A DNA stretch of 64,000 bases from the NCBI GenBank assembly GCA_045120135.1, contig JBGVEN010000012.1, positions 6,068 through 70,067 on the forward strand, given 5' to 3'. The stretch comes from SIG440 sp045120135 (GTDB lineage Bacteria; Bacillota; Clostridia; Monoglobales; Monoglobaceae). A program made the translations under genes and the position numbers. The notes below the pieces were generated by a model. The model was not told the DNA's origin. It saw only the letters and a list, made by a program, of their open reading frames with translations, and did not search any database. This document shows, piece by piece, positions 59,701 to 64,000 of this stretch. Within the stretch, counting starts at the first letter, position 1. Every line of letters starts with the position of its first letter.

Positions 59701-62047
59701 TGCACTTGACGAGTGCGGAGTTGATATGGTGCTTTCGGGTCACGACCATGTTTACACTCGTACACATATTATCAAGCCTGAAACCGACGAAAACGGTGCT
59801 TATACCTATGCAGACAATGCAATTGTAACACCCTATACCGACGGAAACTACACATTTGCAGATGGAACAGTTATTCCTACATACAACACTGCGTGGAAGG
59901 ATGCAAACGGCGTTGCATGGCCTTACCTTCAGGTTATATCCAAGCCTGTTAAGGTTACAAACCCCGATGGTATTCTGCATGTAACCGGCGCAACAAGCTC
60001 CGGCTCACAGGTAAATGGTTTGGAATACACCAACAGATTTACTGCTGTTAACGCAGAAGCTGTTACCAGACATTTGTCAAGGATTGATATTACACCCAAC
60101 TCGCTTGTTCTTAAAACATACAATCTTGGAACTCAGAACGAAGAAGAAGTTACTTTGGTGGATGAGTTCACTATAGAAAGGACAGCAGAGGTTGAGGTAC
60201 AGGGAATTAACTTTGATGAAAGTGAAGTTACTGTTGCAACGGGTATTACCAAAACACTTGGTTACAGCTTTGTTCCTGCAGAACCCACCGACAAGGCGGT
60301 TACATGGAGCTCTGATGCGGAAAGCGTTGCAACTGTTAAAGATGGCGTTGTAACAGGTGTTTCGGCAGGTGTAGCCAATATTACAGTTAGAACTGCAAAC
60401 GGCAAGACTGCGACCTGCAAGGTTAATGTTGTTGATAAGATTGCGGTTACAGGCATTACACTTCCTGCTACACTTACAATGCAGGCGCTCACAACCAAAA
60501 CTCTTACAGCAACCGTTGCACCCGATAACGCAAGTGAAAAGGGTCTTGAATGGACTTCGAGCGACGATAAAATTGCAACCGTTAATCAAAACGGTAGTGT
60601 TACAGCCCACAAAAACGGAACAGTTACAATTACCGCAACGGCAAAGGACGGCAGCGGAGTTTCTGCAAGCTGTACAGTTACCGTCACTTATGTTGCATCA
60701 ACTGCAACATTGCCGGCAAGCTTATCGATGGCGGTTAACAGTGATGCTCAGCTTTCAGTAAGCATCACACCGAGCAATGCAACCTTCAAGGATTTTGTAT
60801 GGGCATCATCTGCATCCGATGTTGTAACGGTTGACCAAAACGGCAAGCTCAGGGCTTATAAGAGAGGTACGGCAAATATTACCGCAACAACACCCGAGCG
60901 CACACTTACCTGTGTGGTTACGGTTACCGGTACTGTTCTCTTTGAACAGAATTTTGAAAATTCTACGGATACCACCTTCTATGACAATTTCTATCTTGGT
61001 GAAGTGGGATGGAAACGCATTCAGGATGAGGACGGCAACTGGGTTGTTGATATGGACCAGAAGGACCTTACCAAGGGCTTTACAGGTATTATTAATTCGC
61101 GTTCGCAATCGCCTGCGAACACTGTTATTATGCCGCCAGAATCGGGATATACAGTTGATTTTGATTTAAGACGCGTTACCACAGACGGACTTGGTGCAAT
61201 CAACTTCCGTGCTTATGACCAGAACGGTTACTGGGCAGGCTTCAAGATTGATATAAGAAACTTTGAGGCAGGCGAATGGTATGACATCAGAGTGGTGACT
61301 GGCATTGATGGCAACCGTACACTTTACTACAAAAAGGCATCATCAAGCACTTGGATAGAAAATGATGACCTGCTTCTTCCAAAACCATATAACGGCAGTT
61401 CAACGCTTGGAGCGCTTGTCAACTATATGGATATAATGGCAATGTTTATTAACAATAAGTCCGAAATTACTACTGAGGAACAGCTTAAAACGCATTGGCA
61501 GATGGATAATATCCGTACCTATGTTGATGTTCCCGCAACAGACTTTGCGCTTAGCGGCACTTCAGCATCAATGGAGATTGGTGACAAGTATATGCTCAAT
61601 CCCACATTTACACCGAGTAATGTAACAGACAATCATATTGCGTACAGTTCGTCCAATACGGCTGTTGCAACGGTTGACCGTTTTGGTAACATAAAGGCTG
61701 TTGGTGCAGGTAATGCAACCATTACGGCAACATCATCAGCGACCCAAAAATCCAAGACCTTTACTGTATCAGTTGCGTCACTTGAACCGTCCATTACTCT
61801 TTCAAAGACGGTTGTCGGCACTAACTGGAAGTTTACCATAGGCAGCGAAAACATTGTAAATGGTGACAAGGTTTATGTAGGTGCTTATAACAGCTCTGAT
61901 GCATTGATTGAATCAGGCTGGGCAGACTATCTCACAGCCGGAAATGAGCTGACAATTCCGCAGAACGGTGCGGCAAGCTACTTCAAGGCATTTATCTGGT
62001 CAGCGGAAAATGCACCTTGCGCACCCTTTAAGAGAATTGAAAATTAA
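56771..62047 (+). CDS. Giant secreted metallophosphoesterase with Ig-like (BIG2) and jelly-roll domains
   Basis: A 1758-residue exported protein. Signal peptide (about 1-28, ending VGAASA); two jelly-roll-like carbohydrate/surface domains (about 30-215 and 225-430); linker domains to about 615; an Fn3-like purple-acid-phosphatase N-domain (about 620-725); a calcineurin-like phosphoesterase (about 730-1090) with FGGDAQ, HGGDQVD, YGNHDLK, LYHQSPYG and SGHDHVYTR; three BIG2-type domains (about 1142-1390); another jelly-roll (about 1395-1580); a fourth BIG2 domain (about 1590-1670) and a short C-terminal domain. No LPXTG or SLH anchor. GGAGAG lies 6 bases before the ATG. Confidence 0.9.
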   Translation: MKRLTSLLLCLTMLLSVFTFPVGAASAKQAAVYGDDVIFAADFDVINPAATKTDSNASVEASNDGNAVVVKKADTRIGIQYATKSFTLSNDMIVKFDLVDNDAACNFQIELWDNTSAGKAFRINKSTTSSVEGVWYTYIVVLGSTTAYRKAAGSNTWETVAINSPGKSTDVVSNTIKFVSGSGASGGSSSGKWQVDNVSVYTQKPAISAIMPADLSKTHPVYVANEGFEDATNIFTNVSTNAAKTTISTVDPSNESDDTVLDINLSTQTAFGAYHSTYYKSRDLNFPEEPSRFTISFDFRRLNDAFTAEAIGVVTGVGPTAASRASYEFTIEQFEKGEWYNISYDIYETGSDAGIDSATLTATKLSDGSKLATVNYVRGDEWSSSLCDLLTLYPTVTSADMYSSMDRAKAHYQFDNIKISYETSDPIQTELLTTATSGAVQPLLVGYDKNGVVTKVKAGTAANIATISTFGSTAMADFDVYADITDWQNAKSVKVLYWDGYANAKAYAPYVEIGDAISSAVSQTTAVAETLNITNDMIPSDATGNYTVFAYATSFAATADEIPAYDSATNKILVLDQFSSKPTSVKYDKSLYDGSSQDIVVVVNADGASAAKVTLLEEVDPPKITNVVMQLGADESQRNFTWFSLKEDAGKLTYAKAEDLVDGAFPNNATVLTATRDSAEGEYSLKAFYYNNKTTITGLEPNTKYYYQISNGTDKTDMIPFTTGTDGSSFSFAFGGDAQVGGSEYVDYDKEIETWGRSVKQMVNESEFSGIEFFVHGGDQVDSCDRTDGTEEDAEWDIEEEKQYDIYTSPKEFLSLPMVVTYGNHDLKSQGRHYQHFNEPNLPALSSILDESAAGAATFMAADGTVYPQSADHYFTYKSALFIVLNTNTFKSSKTYSTTVEETNKASAKNHAAFVKAITDRYKDDPEIMWTIVLYHQSPYGSSYHGNYKYTTDEKGTITFGRSEQQAYIDMRKYLLPALDECGVDMVLSGHDHVYTRTHIIKPETDENGAYTYADNAIVTPYTDGNYTFADGTVIPTYNTAWKDANGVAWPYLQVISKPVKVTNPDGILHVTGATSSGSQVNGLEYTNRFTAVNAEAVTRHLSRIDITPNSLVLKTYNLGTQNEEEVTLVDEFTIERTAEVEVQGINFDESEVTVATGITKTLGYSFVPAEPTDKAVTWSSDAESVATVKDGVVTGVSAGVANITVRTANGKTATCKVNVVDKIAVTGITLPATLTMQALTTKTLTATVAPDNASEKGLEWTSSDDKIATVNQNGSVTAHKNGTVTITATAKDGSGVSASCTVTVTYVASTATLPASLSMAVNSDAQLSVSITPSNATFKDFVWASSASDVVTVDQNGKLRAYKRGTANITATTPERTLTCVVTVTGTVLFEQNFENSTDTTFYDNFYLGEVGWKRIQDEDGNWVVDMDQKDLTKGFTGIINSRSQSPANTVIMPPESGYTVDFDLRRVTTDGLGAINFRAYDQNGYWAGFKIDIRNFEAGEWYDIRVVTGIDGNRTLYYKKASSSTWIENDDLLLPKPYNGSSTLGALVNYMDIMAMFINNKSEITTEEQLKTHWQMDNIRTYVDVPATDFALSGTSASMEIGDKYMLNPTFTPSNVTDNHIAYSSSNTAVATVDRFGNIKAVGAGNATITATSSATQKSKTFTVSVASLEPSITLSKTVVGTNWKFTIGSENIVNGDKVYVGAYNSSDALIESGWADYLTAGNELTIPQNGAASYFKAFIWSAENAPCAPFKRIEN

Positions 62048-62064
62048 AGGTTAATACAAACAAA

Positions 62065-62102
62065 AACAGAGATGCAAATATTTTGCATCTCTGTTTTTTG
62101 TA
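62065..62102 (+). terminator. Terminator of the giant surface-protein gene
   Basis: AACAGAGATGCAAA and TTTGCATCTCTGTT form a 13- to 14-bp stem followed by TTTTTG. A second hairpin, AACCACGCGA/TCGCGTGGTT, is at 62110-62133. Confidence 0.88.
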
Positions 62103-62230
62103 TAAAGAAAACCACGCGATAGTCGCGTGGTTCAAAAGAGCTTAAGCGATGAACAAATAACTAAGTAAAATTTACGAAGAAGTGAATTTTTTTTCAACAT
62201 TGTAGTATAGCACTAACCAATTATTTGGAA

Positions 62231-62364
62231 GCCTTCCCCTCAAGGGGAAGGTGGGTTTTGCGTAGCAAAACTCGGATGAGGTGGAAAAGTAACAGCATTA
62301 ACAAGTGAAAATAAACACCTCATCAGTCTCGCCTTGCTCGACAGCTTCCCCTCAAGGGGAAGCC
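62231..62364. repeat. ORF-less copy of the DUF559-type inverted-repeat element
   Basis: The same architecture as the element at 4479-4916 without the gene: left arm with the CCTTCCCC/GGGGAAGG hairpin, a second hairpin (GTTTTGC/GCAAAAC) and GATGAGGTG; right arm the inverse with AACACCTCATC, a GTCTCG.../...CTCGAC hairpin and CTTCCCC/GGGGAAG. Only ~35 bases separate the arms. This looks like a MITE-like derivative. Confidence 0.7.
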
Positions 62365-62520
62365 TGCAAAAAGATAATCCATTTATGGGTAGCAAGTAAT
62401 AGATGCATGGCTGGCAGGCCAATAAGAAGCGCACTTGTGCGCAGCCAGTAGAGGGGAGGGCTATGCCCGAAAATGAAAAACCACCCGCTATGCGGGTGGA
62501 TTTTTATTATTGTTAGGGAA
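62365..62520. repeat. Structured intergenic repeats between the two elements
   Basis: GGCTGGC...GCCAGTAGAG with an inner GCGCAC/GTGCGC hairpin (about 62410-62455) and a CCACCCGC/GCGGGTGG hairpin followed by ATTTTTATT (about 62479-62507, possible terminator). I recall a similar GCTGGCAGGCCAATA block from other gut Clostridia intergenic regions, but cannot check it. No coding signal. Confidence 0.45.
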
Positions 62521-62588
62521 AGATTCTTCGGCGTTGCCTCGGAATGACAGCTGTGTAGTATGTCATTCTGAACGAAGTGAAGAATCTT
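62521..62588. repeat. Palindromic repeat with AGATTCTTC/GAAGAATCT ends
   Basis: Outer arms AGATTCTTC and GAAGAATCT and inner arms AATGACA and TGTCATT enclose the sequence. This fits the widely distributed GTCATTCTGA...GAAGAATCT repeat type seen in many phyla. Recognised by pattern memory, not by search. Confidence 0.6.
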
Positions 62589-62699
62589 AAACCCCAGGGA
62601 AAGTGCAGTTGTTTTTGGCCAGCGTTAAAACTTGTCCGTTTTGTTCGTTTTGTCCGGTATATAATGTAAATATACCAAATAAAACGAAAGGATGATTTA

Positions 62700-63989
62700 A
62701 TGAACGAAAGTGTGTTTCAAAACACAGCAGAAGATCTGTCGCGGTCTATTGTAAACGAAATTGCATATACATACAGCGTTTTTGGAAGCGACAATGAGAG
62801 CCGTGTAATCACAAAAATGAAAAGCAATATACTGCTTTCCGACCGAAAGTTTCTTGACAGTAATACGCAAAGCTTTGCCAAGAATAAGCTGATTTTTCCA
62901 TACGATTTTTTGATGGCAAATGTCAAAAGTCATATAGATAATTTTTATAATCAGTTTAATCTTAATTGCGAAACACTTCTTACGCTGTCGCAATACGGCA
63001 AAAGAGCCGATGTATTTAAACGGCAATTTAAAGAAAAGCTTGAAAAATCGAAAGAAAGCTCATTGAATGTGATTATGCGGGAATTGGACCTGCAAATAAT
63101 GCAGGGTAAGGATGCAAAATCTGTGATAGGACATATGCAAAGGGTTGTTTCAAAACGAACAGATTTGGTAAAATCTCTTTTAAAGGATTCCGCTGGACAG
63201 ATGAAGCAATATATGCTACTATGGGATTATCAAAATATGGGTTACACCCATTATCGGTTTAAAACAAACGGTGACAACTGCAAAGCCTGCACAGAATTGA
63301 ACGGAAAAGTTTTTTCAATAGCTGATGCGGAGGTCGGAGTAAACCTTGCACCTATTCATCCCAATTGTGATTGTGTAGCCGAGGTTTTGGGTGAAAATGG
63401 AGTCGAGATATTTACAGTAAAAAGTAAAACTGAAGACAATGAGAATTCTTCAGTTTTAGACTATCTGCAAACATCACTTAATCAAATCCTGCTTGGCAAC
63501 TACACCGATGATACCAATGCGCTTGGTGCTTTGGGGCAAATAGTCATAGGACTTTTGGGACTTGATTTGCCTGCTGACATTCGCGACCTAGTTTATGATA
63601 TGACTCACTTTAAACTGACACCGCAGCACGCCTTGCAGACCATATTGGATGCCGTGGCACTATTGCCCGTTGTCGGAGGGGTAAAATATGTTGATGAGGC
63701 TGGAGCCCTTGTTAAATCTGCCGTAAAACACGGGGATGAGGTTGCAACATTGTCTAGGCAAATGACCTCAAAAGAAGCTGTGGAAGCTGCTAAAAAGTTA
63801 GGTTTTGAACCGACAGGACAATTCTCACACGGACAACCGATATTTAGAAAGGGAAATCAATATATCACGCAAGATATTGATTCTCATAATGGTGGTGTAT
63901 GGAAAATGGCCGGTTCAATCAAAGGTTTAAGAAGCAAAAAGACACGGATAGGAACATACGATGCTGAATTAAATAGAATAGGAGACTAA
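62700..63989 (+). CDS. MuF-type polymorphic toxin (phage-head-like N-terminus, toxin C-terminus)
   Basis: A 429-residue protein. The first ~235 residues resemble the SPP1 gp7/Mu F minor head protein, ending in DNCKACTELNGKVFSIADAE and IHPNCDCVAEVL. A middle region (about 245-350) is hydrophobic, of the pre-toxin kind (LGQIVIGLLGLDLPADI). The last ~70 residues (AAKKLGFEPTGQFSHGQPIF, YITQDIDSHNGGVWK, GTYDAELNRIGD) look like a Ntox21-type toxin domain, probably a nuclease; this naming is from memory. ATG 62700 follows AAAGGATG. A new gene starts one base after its stop. Confidence 0.8.
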   Translation: MNESVFQNTAEDLSRSIVNEIAYTYSVFGSDNESRVITKMKSNILLSDRKFLDSNTQSFAKNKLIFPYDFLMANVKSHIDNFYNQFNLNCETLLTLSQYGKRADVFKRQFKEKLEKSKESSLNVIMRELDLQIMQGKDAKSVIGHMQRVVSKRTDLVKSLLKDSAGQMKQYMLLWDYQNMGYTHYRFKTNGDNCKACTELNGKVFSIADAEVGVNLAPIHPNCDCVAEVLGENGVEIFTVKSKTEDNENSSVLDYLQTSLNQILLGNYTDDTNALGALGQIVIGLLGLDLPADIRDLVYDMTHFKLTPQHALQTILDAVALLPVVGGVKYVDEAGALVKSAVKHGDEVATLSRQMTSKEAVEAAKKLGFEPTGQFSHGQPIFRKGNQYITQDIDSHNGGVWKMAGSIKGLRSKKTRIGTYDAELNRIGD

Positions 63990-63990
63990 A

Positions 63991-64000
63991 ATGAATTATT
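63991..64000 (+). CDS. Start of a downstream gene, probably the immunity gene (cut by window)
   Basis: ATGAATTATT begins one base after the toxin stop, with AGGAG 8 bases upstream. Only three codons (MNY) are visible. By the usual toxin-immunity order it should encode the cognate immunity protein, but nothing in the window shows this. Confidence 0.5.

Noticed and set aside
62700..64000. Prophage in the window
   Set aside because: Only a MuF-like toxin was found; there is no portal, capsid, terminase, tail or integrase gene in view.
1..64000. CRISPR arrays, cas genes or insertion sequences with transposases
   Set aside because: No regularly spaced direct repeats and no transposase, recombinase or Cas-like protein were seen on either strand.

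Overview
The window reads as a chromosomal segment of a Gram-positive, endospore-lineage Bacillota bacterium, most likely class Clostridia (an Oscillospirales-type gut organism is my best guess from gene content and codon use; this is inference). Support: sporulation genes (ytvI-like, ylbJ, yqfC, yqfD, spoVG, dacF-type carboxypeptidase), the yqfC-yqfD-phoH-ybeY-era-yqzL-recO block, the dgt-dnaG-rpoD (sigA) block, a class A RNase P RNA, a pyrophosphate-dependent phosphofructokinase, IreB, a lipoteichoic-acid-synthase-like enzyme and an SLH-domain surface protein.

Layout. 1-6.2 kb: end of a Ppx/GppA phosphatase, a two-gene TauE/SafE-type exporter, serC-serA, rnpB, an XRE regulator, a DUF559 nuclease gene bracketed by hairpin-rich inverted repeats, and a YtvI-type permease. 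6.2-12.1 kb: pyrH-frr-uppS-cdsA-dxr-rseP and a DUF1540 gene. 12.2-17 kb: GH36 alpha-galactosidase, then a compact operon of SLH protein, HPr-kinase-like protein, PqqD-like protein and a soluble S24/S26 protease. 17-24.8 kb: metY-type sulfhydrylase, RsuA-type pseudouridine synthase, pyridoxamine kinase, tRNA-Ser, HPr, queT between two repeat copies, an SDR, PPi-PFK and dCMP deaminase. 24.9-34.2 kb: tsaE-tsaB-dacF, ylbJ, and the yqfC-to-recO block with a QueG-like gene. 34.4-44.5 kb: an unidentified structured RNA before a tiny acidic protein, then rpoD-dnaG-dgt, trmK-nif3-ABC exporter, murC and spoVG. 44.5-56.6 kb: XRE switch, fba, LtaS-like enzyme, ireB, a tandem AbrB protein, AraC/MATE pair, a sugar-acid-like catabolic operon with a divergent AraC, and an arylamine N-acetyltransferase. 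56.7-64 kb: a ~1760-residue secreted phosphoesterase with Ig-like repeats, ~650 bases of non-coding repeats, and a MuF-type polymorphic toxin whose presumed immunity gene is cut by the window edge.

Most interesting items: (1) the SLH/HprK-like/PqqD/S26-like operon, which looks like an orphan peptide or protein modification cassette; (2) a DUF559 nuclease whose ribosome-binding site and C-terminus are supplied by its flanking repeats, with a second ORF-less copy at 62.2 kb; (3) a family of structured elements with terminal inverted repeats in at least four places, two of them flanking queT; (4) a promoter-pseudoknot-terminator RNA at 34.4 kb; (5) the MuF toxin outside any visible prophage. All family assignments are by reading the translated sequence; no searches were run.
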